DNA from: an uncultured Eubacteriales bacterium
Lineage (GTDB): Bacteria > Bacillota > Clostridia > Oscillospirales > CAG-272
DNA length: 56,600 bases
Direction of reading: 5' to 3'
NCBI GenBank assembly: GCA_958414825.1
Contig: CATYXQ010000007.1
Span: forward strand, 1 to 56,600
Numbering within the stretch: the stretch's first letter is position 1; each line of letters opens with the position of its first letter. Both the position numbers and the translations under genes were made by a program. This document shows positions 41,667 through 49,695 of this stretch, one piece after another. The notes beneath the pieces are model-generated. The model did no database searches. It worked only from the letters and a program-made list of their open reading frames with translations, and was not told where the DNA came from.

Positions 41667-41730
41667 GTTTTTCGCCGTAGTTTTTGGCTTTTAAACAAAC
41701 TCAAAGACCGGCTGTTTAAAAAACAGCCGG
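41667..41730. repeat. 64-bp direct repeat, copy 2
   Basis: Identical to 41459-41522. Its terminal hairpin extends to 41701-41737, where TCAAAGACCGGCTGTTT pairs perfectly with its complement around AAA; it lies 14 nt past the M23 peptidase stop and may serve as its terminator. Confidence 0.85.
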
Positions 41731-41750
41731 TCTTTGACCGAGATACAAAA

Positions 41751-42500
41751 TCATTCGTCGTAAATGACCGTCATTGTCTGGACGGAAATCAAGTCGAGCG
41801 GGTTGACATACGCGCCGGAAACTTTCATTTCAAAGTGCAAATGCGGCTCCTCCGCAATCTCAATGATCGCACTTTCACCGATCGCGCCGATAACCTCGCC
41901 GCTCTCTACCGTATCGCCGACCGAAACTTCAATCTTCTCCGCAAGATTCTGATAAACGGTTTTGGCGTCGCCGTCATGCGAAATGACCACCGTATACCCC
42001 ATCAGCGGATCCTGATATACCGCCTCGACGAGACCGTCCGCAGCGGCCATTACACCCTCTCCGAGCGTAGCGCAAATATCAATGCCGTTGTGCGTGCGGT
42101 AATCCTCCATCGTGTTGGAATAAACAAGCGTGTCTACCGTATAGTTTTTGGAAACATTGCCGATCGCAGGCATGATAAACTCAGGCAGCGTCGGAACGGG
42201 CGCATCCGCTTCCTCCTCTTTTTTGGAGGCGTCGGACGACGGCTCTGTCTTCACCGCGGCCGACGTTGACGGCTCTGTACGTTCCGGCGTGACCTCGCTC
42301 GTCCGTGCCGACGACGCGCTTGTCTGCTTCGGCGTGGTTTCAGAACTGCTCGGCAGATTGCTCACACTGGTATTCGATGGCATTTTCCGCCGGTTGGCCG
42401 CAGTAACCAGCCCAACGACAACCGCCATACAGAGCAGCACCATAATGATGGAAATGTATAAAATTTGCGCAACTTTCTGTTCTTTTTTCTTCTGTTCCAT
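41751..42500 (-). CDS. M23-family metallopeptidase, SpoIIQ-like
   Basis: This is a membrane-anchored peptidoglycan endopeptidase-type protein of 249 residues: a charged start, one transmembrane helix at about 12-33, a Ser/Thr/Glu-rich linker to about 105, and a C-terminal LytM/M23 domain. The zinc and catalytic residues appear intact: H137 and D141 in THNGID, and H220 and H222 in HLHFEM. Length, topology and the sporulation genes elsewhere in the window suggest a SpoIIQ orthologue (forespore-mother cell channel), but a general M23 peptidase is also possible. AGGA precedes the ATG. Confidence 0.8.
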   Translation of the reverse strand: MEQKKKEQKVAQILYISIIMVLLCMAVVVGLVTAANRRKMPSNTSVSNLPSSSETTPKQTSASSARTSEVTPERTEPSTSAAVKTEPSSDASKKEEEADAPVPTLPEFIMPAIGNVSKNYTVDTLVYSNTMEDYRTHNGIDICATLGEGVMAAADGLVEAVYQDPLMGYTVVISHDGDAKTVYQNLAEKIEVSVGDTVESGEVIGAIGESAIIEIAEEPHLHFEMKVSGAYVNPLDLISVQTMTVIYDE

Positions 42501-42630
42501 GATTCCTGTCCTTTCGAGAAGTGGATTTCGTTTCTATTTTTACCTAAATTCCCGCGCTTTATGCGCCATTTCTCTCTAAAACCGATTTCTTCAAATCATT
42601 CTGCGAGCGCTGATTAACCTTTGCGTCCTA

Positions 42631-42659
42631 TTGACAAAATTATGAAAAAGACATATAAT
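42631..42659 (+). promoter_or_regulatory. Consensus promoter of the zinc-ribbon membrane protein gene
   Basis: TTGACA at 42631-42636 and TATAAT at 42654-42659 with a 17-bp spacer are a full consensus match. The start codon is about 120 nt downstream. Confidence 0.88.
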
Positions 42660-42780
42660 TTTTTTAAGCGGATATTCCCGTAAAATGCACAGTTTTCCGG
42701 CAAAGCGTCTTTTTCAAAAAGCGCCCGCCCCCGGAAAAGCGAAACGGGAAACCGGATTCAATCTAATTGGAGGGAAAGGT

Positions 42781-44049
42781 ATGACAGAAAAGATCTGCAA
42801 AAAATGCGGTGCAAAACTGAAAGAGGACGCGGAATTTTGCCCTGACTGCAGGGAAAGCGCAGCTTTAGCCAACGCAAACCAGGAAAAGAGCGGCGTACAG
42901 ACCGGATCCGGGAATGTCACTCCCGCAGGTACAACAGAAGCATCCCCGGCAGACGCTTCGTTTATACCACCCGATGCGGAGCCAGAAGAGCAGCCTGCGC
43001 TTTGGCCGCAGTCGGATTTTCCCGAAAAGGAGACGGATGAAACGGACGCCGAACCGGTTCCGGAATCCGAAAAGCCGGAGTCCGCCGCGAAAATCCACGA
43101 TAGAAAAGAAAAAAAGGCGGCTCAAAAACGTGGGGGCGCGGCCCGTTTTTTCGCGGGCGTCGGTTCGGTTTTGATTACACTAATCCTGCTTGTTTCCGTA
43201 TTGGCGACGGTATGCGTGCAGCTTGTACGGTTCGCGTTTTCCCACGACGAGATACGGCGCATTGTGCAAACCGCAGACGCGGACGCCATCTACGTAGACG
43301 CGATCACCGGCGAGGATGTACGCCTGCGGACCACGCTCTGCGATTTGATTTCCTATAATATTCCCTATGTTTTTCAAAACGCCTACGGGCTGAACGCAGA
43401 TATGATTTCGCAGTTGGCCGACACAAACTGCGTGCGCGGCTTTATCGCCGACAAGCTGTGCGGCTATTCGGACAGCCTGTTTAAAGGCGCGGACACAGGA
43501 CGTTTGGACGAAGCCGAACTGATCGCATTTCTCACGGAAAACAAGGCCGAACTGGATCCGATATTCAAAAAACCGCTGCGTCCGGATGACATCCAAGCGC
43601 TCGCCGATCTCATCATGAAAGGCGGCCTTGCGGAAATGACCGACCTTGAAGCCGCAAAGACGCGCAATCCGCTGCCCTTTTCGATCATCCGCTGGAGCTT
43701 TTCGGACGCCGCGCAGATTGTGCGCCTGATTTTCTGTGCTGTTCTCTGGCTGCTTCTCTTTTTCATCAACCAGAAACGCGCGGGCACGGCCTGTCTCTAT
43801 TCAGGCGTCGCGCTGCTTTTCCCAGGTCTTGCGCTCACGCTCTGCGGTCTGCTCAAAAACATGATCGCCTCTTTTATCCAGATCGTATTCCCGATAGGGC
43901 CTGAATTTCTCCGTCTCGCGCTCAAAGGCGTTTGCCGCGTCAGTCTGGAACTCGGTATTATTCTGCTCGGCACGGCCGTTCTCTTTATGATTTTCCATTC
44001 GGGCGCAAAAGCGCTGCGCAGCAGACGGACAACCGAATCAAACGCATGA
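42781..44049 (+). CDS. Zinc-ribbon membrane protein of unknown function
   Basis: I chose the ATG at 42781 with GGAGGGAAAG upstream; it gives 422 residues. The N-terminus is a zinc ribbon with C6, C9, C20 and C23 (CKKCGAKLKEDAEFCPDC). An acidic, Pro/Glu-rich linker follows to about residue 105, then a basic stretch, a transmembrane helix (about 125-147), a soluble extracytoplasmic region of roughly 170 residues, and three C-terminal helices. Zinc-ribbon proteins of this build are common in Clostridia and lack a known role. Confidence 0.75.
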   Translation: MTEKICKKCGAKLKEDAEFCPDCRESAALANANQEKSGVQTGSGNVTPAGTTEASPADASFIPPDAEPEEQPALWPQSDFPEKETDETDAEPVPESEKPESAAKIHDRKEKKAAQKRGGAARFFAGVGSVLITLILLVSVLATVCVQLVRFAFSHDEIRRIVQTADADAIYVDAITGEDVRLRTTLCDLISYNIPYVFQNAYGLNADMISQLADTNCVRGFIADKLCGYSDSLFKGADTGRLDEAELIAFLTENKAELDPIFKKPLRPDDIQALADLIMKGGLAEMTDLEAAKTRNPLPFSIIRWSFSDAAQIVRLIFCAVLWLLLFFINQKRAGTACLYSGVALLFPGLALTLCGLLKNMIASFIQIVFPIGPEFLRLALKGVCRVSLELGIILLGTAVLFMIFHSGAKALRSRRTTESNA

Positions 44050-44064
44050 TTTATTATAATTAGG

Positions 44065-44109
44065 AAAAAACGCGGAGGCGCTCTATAGAAGAGCGCCTCC
44101 GCGTTTTTT
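44065..44109. terminator. Bidirectional terminator between the zinc-ribbon and AraC genes
   Basis: AAAAAACGCGGAGGCGCTCT pairs perfectly with its complement around a 5-nt loop. A-runs and T-runs on either side let it stop the convergent transcripts of both neighbours. Confidence 0.9.
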
Positions 44110-44139
44110 ACGGAAAACCTTTCGTTTTCCGATCCTGAT

Positions 44140-45000
44140 TTACTTTTGTTCCCGGAAATGCATGGGCGAATATCCGTATATCCCTTTGAATGTCTGCGAA
44201 AAATGCTTGATCGACTGAAATCCGACACGCTCGGAAACCTCGGTGACGCTCAAATTTGTGGTCTGCAGCAGTTCCAGCGCCTTTGAAACCCTGCAGGTCA
44301 GCACATACTGATGCAGCGACTGCCCGGTGCGCCGCTGAACAATGCGGTTAATATAATTCGGATGATAATTGAACCGCCGGCCGAGCGCGTTGTTGGACAA
44401 ATCACCCGAAAGGCTTTCCTGTATGTACTCAAGGACGCGGTCAACAAGATCGTTTTGCCGGTCGCCCCCCACAACCGCGACCTTTCGGGCAATCAGGAGC
44501 AGCGCCCTTTTGAGCATAGCGCTAAGCATCATGTCATACCAGATCTTGGGACTGATAAACTCATCCGACATCTCGGAAAACAGCGCCTCCAGCATGTACA
44601 TTCCCTCCAAATGCACGGGCGCATTGAACTGAGGAACATCCTCAAACATGATCTGCTCGGTAGCCTGCTCCGTTCGGTACAGCCGGTCGGGAATCGTCTG
44701 CAAAGTCGCAACCGGGCGTCCCGCTTCGCCGATAAAATCAAAATTGATCGTCATCATCTTGGTATCCTCTTCCGCAGTATTCACAATCGAATACCGGCAG
44801 GCGGACTTCCAAAGGAACAGCGAACCGCGCGTCGCATTATAAACGCGGTCGTCCAGTTGAATCCGCGCGCTGCCCGAAAAAAAGTAAATCAGGCGCGAAT
44901 CGCAGGCGTGCACCGCAGTCTGCATAAAATCGTCCGGCAGAAGCAGAGTTTTGGAATAGCGCACCAGAGGATTTAAATCGGAAAGGTTTACTTTTTGCAT
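44140..45000 (-). CDS. AraC-family transcriptional regulator
   Basis: The start ATG at 45000 (MQKVNLSDLNPLVRYSKTLL) is preferred because GGAGG lies 8 nt upstream; 286 residues. The N-terminal half is a cupin-like sensor domain (YFFSGSARIQLDDRVYNATR). The C-terminal half has two HTH motifs ending with VTEVSERVGFQSIKHFSQTF and KGIYGYSPMHFREQ, the AraC signature. It is divergent from the DUF5107, glycosidase and lipoprotein genes and probably activates them in response to a sugar. Confidence 0.92.
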   Translation of the reverse strand: MQKVNLSDLNPLVRYSKTLLLPDDFMQTAVHACDSRLIYFFSGSARIQLDDRVYNATRGSLFLWKSACRYSIVNTAEEDTKMMTINFDFIGEAGRPVATLQTIPDRLYRTEQATEQIMFEDVPQFNAPVHLEGMYMLEALFSEMSDEFISPKIWYDMMLSAMLKRALLLIARKVAVVGGDRQNDLVDRVLEYIQESLSGDLSNNALGRRFNYHPNYINRIVQRRTGQSLHQYVLTCRVSKALELLQTTNLSVTEVSERVGFQSIKHFSQTFKGIYGYSPMHFREQK

Positions 45001-45031
45001 TTTCTCTGCCTCCAAAGGTTTATTTTATAAC

Positions 45032-45060
45032 ATCTTATCATAAAGGCAATCTGAAATCAA
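45032..45060 (-). promoter_or_regulatory. Promoter of the AraC-type gene
   Basis: On the - strand, TTGATT (45055-45060) and TAAGAT (45032-45037) are 17 bp apart. Confidence 0.65.
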
Positions 45061-45205
45061 GAGGTAAAATCAAGAAATTCCGCTTCACAATTTCCAAAAA
45101 ATAACCCACCCGCAATGTACAAAAAGTTTATTTATATATAACATTTCCTTTCCCGGCAATTTTTTCTTCCGAGGTTTTACGGATTTTTTACGCGCGCTTT
45201 TGTAT

Positions 45206-45233
45206 TTTCCAAAATGAAAAAACATGGTAGAAT
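45206..45233 (+). promoter_or_regulatory. Candidate promoter of the DUF5107 gene
   Basis: TAGAAT at 45228-45233 has the extended TGG motif. TTTCCA at 45206-45211 is a weak -35 box, consistent with dependence on the neighbouring AraC activator. Confidence 0.5.
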
Positions 45234-45279
45234 AAACGCAAAGAAAAATATTGTGTATATAAGGAGAATCTCTACGATC

Positions 45280-48200
45280 ATGAGCAAAACGACGGCTACC
45301 GTAAAAAAGCTTGTTATCCCGACCTACCCGGAAGCAGCGGCGGAAAAGCTTCCGATGTTTGCAGAAAACCGCGTACATCAGCGTTTCTCCGGCAATCCCT
45401 ATCCAAACGCCGTGGTCATCAAAACGCCCGGCAAGGAAAAGTTTGACAAAACCTATGAAGCGATTGTTTTGGAGAACGACTATCTTGAAATCACGATTCT
45501 GCCTGAACTCGGCGGCAGAATTTTTACCGCCGTGGACAAAACCACCGGCTATGACTTCTTTTACCGCCAGCATGTCATCAAGCCCGCGCTGATCGGCGCG
45601 CTCGGCTCGTGGATTTCGGGCGGCGTAGAATTCAACTGGCCTTTCCACCACCGTCCCTCGACGTTTCTGCCCGTAGATTATGAAATCGTAAAAGAAGACG
45701 ACGGCGTGACCGTGTGGCTCTCCGAGCACGACCCCATCAACCGCATGAAAGGCATGGTCGGCGTCTACCTCGGCAACAGCCGCAGCATCTTTGAAACCCG
45801 CATGAAAGTAACCAACCGCACGTCTATGCGCCACCCGTTCCTTTGGTGGGAAAACACTGCGGTACCGGTCAACCCCGACTATGAAATCTTCTTCCCCGCG
45901 GACGTGGACAACGTATGCTTCCACTACCGCCGCTCATACACGTCCTACCCGATCGCGCGCGGCCACTTCAACGGCTTTACCTTTGATCCCGCAGGCGTGG
46001 ACATCCGCAAGCATTTCAACACGAAAAACTCGACCTCCTATTTTTCCGCCGCCTCCGATTACGACTATTTCGGCGGCTACGACAACGGCAAAAAATGCGG
46101 CGTCGTCCACATCGGCGACCACCACACCGCCACCGGCAAAAAGATGTTCACCTGGGCATACAACCAGCTTTCGCGCTCCTGGGAGCGCGCGCTGACCGAC
46201 ACCGACGGCGCATATGCCGAACTGATGGCCGGTTCTTATACCGACAATCAGCCTGACTGCGCGTGGCTCGAACCCTACGAAACCAAATGCTTTAAGCAGT
46301 CCTGGTTCCCGATCGGCGCGCTCGGCGTTCCCTCTTACGCAAACTTTGACGCGGCCGTTCACGTCGAAAGCGGCGTTTTGCGCATTCAGGCCACGCTCGC
46401 CAAAAAAGACGTCCGCATAACGCTTGCGCACCGCGGACAGGTGATCTTCACCGCCGTCTGCGACCTTGCGCCCGGCGAAGTACGCGCTTTTGACATTCCG
46501 GAATTTGACGACAGCGCCTACACCATAGCGCTTGGCGATTTCCTGTATTACGAGCAGTTTGTGCGCGAGCAAAAACCCCTGCCCCCGCTCTTCTGCGAGG
46601 TTCCGTATCCGAATGAGATCCAAACGGCGGAAAAAGCCTATATCGCCGGTCTGCATCTGGTGCAGTACCGCGACCCCAGCGCCGATCCGGCGGAATATTT
46701 CCGCCGCGCCATCGCGCTTGAACCAACCTTTACGCCCGCGCTCCGCGCGCTCGGCGAAATCTATCTTGCCCGCCACGAGTTTAAAGAGGCAAAAGAGATG
46801 CTGACGCGCGCCGTTTCCGAACTGAACACCTACAACACAAACCACGAAAGCGGCAAGACCTATTACCTGCTCGGACTGGCGCTTGCAAATCTCGGCGAGG
46901 ATAAGGCGGCCTATGACACGTTCCGCAAAGCCGCGTGGAATGAAGATGCGGTTTCGGCCGCGATGACGCGCGCCGCCATGCTCGACGGCAAGCGCGGGGA
47001 CTTTGTATCCGCAAAATACTGCGCCGATACGGCTATCGAACATAATACGCAGAACCTGACCGCCATCGCGCTGTCCGCCGCAGCCGACTACAAGCTCGGC
47101 GACAAAGCCGGAGCCGTCCGCGCGCTGGAAAAAGAGCTTGAACGCGATCCGCTCAATCACCTGGCAAGATATTTCCTCGTGGTCACAGGCAAAAGCAGTA
47201 TGAAGAAATTCTTTGAAAAGCTGGACTCCAACATGTCGCAGACCTGTCTCGACCTTGCCGTCGATCTGTGCGACGCCGGCTATGCCGAAGAAGCGAACGC
47301 GCTGCTCGAAGCGCTGCCCGAATACACAAGGGACGTCGCGCCGGCGATTGCGCTTTTGCTCGGAGACAAAACGCTCGCAAGCCCGTTCCACCGCACGTTC
47401 CCGTTCCGCCCGGAGGAAGCGAAGATACTCGAAGCAAGCGGCGAAAAATACCTGCTCGGCTGCTATCATTACGCCGACCGCCGCTATGACGAGGCGGAAA
47501 AGCTCTGGAGAGCTTGCGACGGCTTCGAGGCCAAACGCGCGCTCGCGCTGTGCCAGTACAGGAAGGGCAATCTGAGGGAAACCATGGCGCTGCTCGACGA
47601 GGCGCACGCGCTCTGCCCGGATATGGAGGAGATCGTCTACGAGATCGCATATCTTTTGAATCACACGGGCGTTGAGCCGAAAGCGGCCGCGAAGCGGATC
47701 GAATCCATGATTCCCGACCTCAAAACCGTGCGCGACGACATCGCGACCGAATGGGCGCACGCCTGCAACCGCGCCGGGCTGTACGACGAAGCGCTGACCG
47801 TGCTCGGCGGACATTCGTTCGTTCCCTGCGAGGGCGGCGAAACGGCGGTCGCCATACAGTACATCAACGCATGGTACGGCAAGGGCATGAACCTTAAGGC
47901 GGAGGGCAAGTTCGAGGAGGCGATCGAAGCGTTCCGCACGGCGCAGATTCTGCCCGAAAATCTCGGCGCGGGGCTCTGGCACGAGTGTCCGCGCGTTCCC
48001 GCAAAGTATCAGGAAGCGCTGCTTCTTGAAAAGCTCGGTCGGCGGGACGAGGCCTTTGCGATCTATCAATACTTCAACACGCTGTATGTAGACTTCTTCT
48101 CCAACATGCATCTGCCGCTGCTCCCGGTTTACCAGGCGCTCGGCGACATCCGCATGGGCAAAAAAGAAGAAGCGGACGCACTGCTTGACAAGACGATTGC

Positions 48201-48369
48201 CGGGTGGAAACATGAGCTTTCCAGAAGAAACAGCGGGTATTTCGGCACAACCCCGTTTTTCATCCCGTTTATGGACGATCCGGTCAAAATGCGCGAGCAA
48301 TATTATCTGCCGCTGATCCGTGAAGCAGAGGCGGTACAAAACGGAAGCAGCGCACTTTTAACATTTTAA
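45280..48369 (+). CDS. DUF5107 and tetratricopeptide-repeat protein
   Basis: The ATG at 45280 (MSKTTATVKKLVIPTYPEAA) has AAGGAG about 13 nt upstream; 1029 residues. The first 400 or so residues are a DUF5107 domain, an aldose-epimerase-like beta sandwich, seen in ILPELGGRIFTAVDKTTGYD and SGGVEFNWPFHHRPST. The remainder has TPR-like helical repeats (for example HESGKTYYLLGLALANLGED). No signal peptide is apparent, so it is probably cytoplasmic. DUF5107 proteins cluster with plant-polysaccharide utilisation genes; the catalytic or binding role is not settled. Confidence 0.85.
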   Translation: MSKTTATVKKLVIPTYPEAAAEKLPMFAENRVHQRFSGNPYPNAVVIKTPGKEKFDKTYEAIVLENDYLEITILPELGGRIFTAVDKTTGYDFFYRQHVIKPALIGALGSWISGGVEFNWPFHHRPSTFLPVDYEIVKEDDGVTVWLSEHDPINRMKGMVGVYLGNSRSIFETRMKVTNRTSMRHPFLWWENTAVPVNPDYEIFFPADVDNVCFHYRRSYTSYPIARGHFNGFTFDPAGVDIRKHFNTKNSTSYFSAASDYDYFGGYDNGKKCGVVHIGDHHTATGKKMFTWAYNQLSRSWERALTDTDGAYAELMAGSYTDNQPDCAWLEPYETKCFKQSWFPIGALGVPSYANFDAAVHVESGVLRIQATLAKKDVRITLAHRGQVIFTAVCDLAPGEVRAFDIPEFDDSAYTIALGDFLYYEQFVREQKPLPPLFCEVPYPNEIQTAEKAYIAGLHLVQYRDPSADPAEYFRRAIALEPTFTPALRALGEIYLARHEFKEAKEMLTRAVSELNTYNTNHESGKTYYLLGLALANLGEDKAAYDTFRKAAWNEDAVSAAMTRAAMLDGKRGDFVSAKYCADTAIEHNTQNLTAIALSAAADYKLGDKAGAVRALEKELERDPLNHLARYFLVVTGKSSMKKFFEKLDSNMSQTCLDLAVDLCDAGYAEEANALLEALPEYTRDVAPAIALLLGDKTLASPFHRTFPFRPEEAKILEASGEKYLLGCYHYADRRYDEAEKLWRACDGFEAKRALALCQYRKGNLRETMALLDEAHALCPDMEEIVYEIAYLLNHTGVEPKAAAKRIESMIPDLKTVRDDIATEWAHACNRAGLYDEALTVLGGHSFVPCEGGETAVAIQYINAWYGKGMNLKAEGKFEEAIEAFRTAQILPENLGAGLWHECPRVPAKYQEALLLEKLGRRDEAFAIYQYFNTLYVDFFSNMHLPLLPVYQALGDIRMGKKEEADALLDKTIAGWKHELSRRNSGYFGTTPFFIPFMDDPVKMREQYYLPLIREAEAVQNGSSALLTF

Positions 48370-48371
48370 AC

Positions 48372-48400
48372 TTGAAATTCTCATATTTTTTGTATATAAT
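48372..48400 (+). promoter_or_regulatory. Possible internal promoter before the glycosidase gene
   Basis: TTGAAA at 48372-48377 and TATAAT at 48395-48400 are 17 bp apart. The start site would fall near 48407, only about 8 nt before the ATG and inside the GAAAGGG ribosome site, so either the leader is extremely short or the match is chance. Confidence 0.5.
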
Positions 48401-48414
48401 TATGAAAGGGTACG

Positions 48415-49512
48415 ATGATGAAGAGACAATGGACCAAAGAAGAAGCCTTTGAATGGCAGAACAGCCGCCCCTGGATCTGCGGCTTCAACTATACCGCCGC
48501 CAACTGCGTCAACCGTATGGAAATGTGGCAGGAATTCGAGCACGCCGAAAAAGTTCCCGTTTTTGAGCGGGAACTCAAGATGGCGAGCGAGCACGGCTTC
48601 AATTCCGTGCGCGTGGTGCTCCCCTTTGAATGCTGGTATTATCAGCACGACGGCTTTATGGCGCGCCTTGAGGAGTTCATCGGCATCTGCGCGAAAAACG
48701 GACTGGGCGTCATGATCGTTTTCGGCAATGACTGCACGGTTCCAAAAGATCTATACGTCGCCCCCTATTTCGGACCGCAGAAAGTGGACTGGGGCTATCA
48801 CGGCGGCATGGCCAAATCCCCGCACGCCGTCAAAACCGAGGCCGGCTACAGCATTTTAGACGAGCCTGAGCTTTGCGACGCATTCTGCGAAATGGTACGC
48901 GACATCGTCGGCGCCCATGCAGACGATCCCCGTATCGACGTTTGGGACATCTTCAATGAAATCGGAAACGGCCGGCGGGAAATGCGCAGCGTTGCCGCAA
49001 TGGAGCGGTTCTTCGAGGCCGCGCGCTCGGCGGATCCCATTCAGCCGCTGACCGCCTGCGTATGGACCGTCGATCCCGCAAAGGACGACCCGCTGAAGCC
49101 CTGGGAAAGACGCGCTCTGGAGCTTTCCGACGTCATCAGCTACCACGACTACCGCCGGTACGACTACTCGGTACAGTTGATTGACTATCTCAAAAGCTTC
49201 GGCCGCCCACTGCTCAATACCGAATGGCTCCACCGCATTCAGGGCAACACGGTGCAGACGCATTTGCCCCTTTTCTGGCTTGAGCACATCGGCTGCTACA
49301 ACTGGGGCTTTGTGGCCGGAAAAAGCCAGACCTACGAGCCTTGGGAGGCCAACTGGACGCGCTACTACAACGGTACGCAGCCGAATCTCGACTTCACGAA
49401 ATGGCAGCACGACCTCTTCCGTCCGAATCTCCGTCCGTATGACCCGAAAGAAATCGACCTCTTTGAAAAATACATCGGGCTTGCCAGGAAAAAATTCTGC
49501 GCAAGCAAATAA
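48415..49512 (+). CDS. Glycoside hydrolase, GH5-like (clan A TIM barrel)
   Basis: This 365-residue intracellular glycosidase has the clan A pattern: an acid/base Glu after strand 4 (E182 in DVWDIFNEIGNG) and a nucleophile Glu after strand 7 (E270 in LLNTEWLHR). Trp- and Tyr-rich loops (WLEHIGCYNWGFVAGKSQTYE) suit a sugar cleft. No signal peptide is visible, so it would act on imported oligosaccharides. Tandem ATG codons at 48415 and 48418 are possible starts. Its neighbours are a DUF5107 protein and a sugar-binding lipoprotein. The family call (GH5 or related) and the substrate are approximate. Confidence 0.8.
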   Translation: MMKRQWTKEEAFEWQNSRPWICGFNYTAANCVNRMEMWQEFEHAEKVPVFERELKMASEHGFNSVRVVLPFECWYYQHDGFMARLEEFIGICAKNGLGVMIVFGNDCTVPKDLYVAPYFGPQKVDWGYHGGMAKSPHAVKTEAGYSILDEPELCDAFCEMVRDIVGAHADDPRIDVWDIFNEIGNGRREMRSVAAMERFFEAARSADPIQPLTACVWTVDPAKDDPLKPWERRALELSDVISYHDYRRYDYSVQLIDYLKSFGRPLLNTEWLHRIQGNTVQTHLPLFWLEHIGCYNWGFVAGKSQTYEPWEANWTRYYNGTQPNLDFTKWQHDLFRPNLRPYDPKEIDLFEKYIGLARKKFCASK

Positions 49513-49695
49513 TCCGGCATTTTCCCTTCCCCCGCTTTTCTGAATACCGAAAACTCGGATATTTTCATCGTCTATACAAGCCGTGTGCTTTTCCCGGTTG
49601 CGTCCCCCGTCTGCCCGGACGCCGCTTTTCGGTTTCCGCACGCAGCATATACGGCTGTATACATAAAATCAAGATTTTAGGAGGAAAGCAAAGCC

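Larger units (their letters stand above)
41292..41750. other. 459-bp structured intergenic region
   Basis: Between the M23 peptidase gene (ends 41751) and the hydrolase gene (both - strand) there is no convincing gene. It holds a TGGTATACT extended -10-like string on the - strand near 41360-41368 (likely hydrolase promoter), two identical 64-bp repeats, and several hairpins between them, including GTTTACAAGGCGG/CCGCCTTGTAAAC at about 41619-41651 and GGAAAAC/GTTTTCC near 41534-41551. Confidence 0.6.

Noticed and set aside
41459..41737. A CRISPR array in the repeat region
   Set aside because: There are only two repeats of 64 bp with a long structured spacer and no cas genes.
45934..48339. An 801-residue open frame on the - strand opposite the DUF5107/TPR gene
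   Set aside because: It is the antisense of a GC-biased coding sequence, has no ribosome site or recognisable motifs, and the + strand protein is clearly real.
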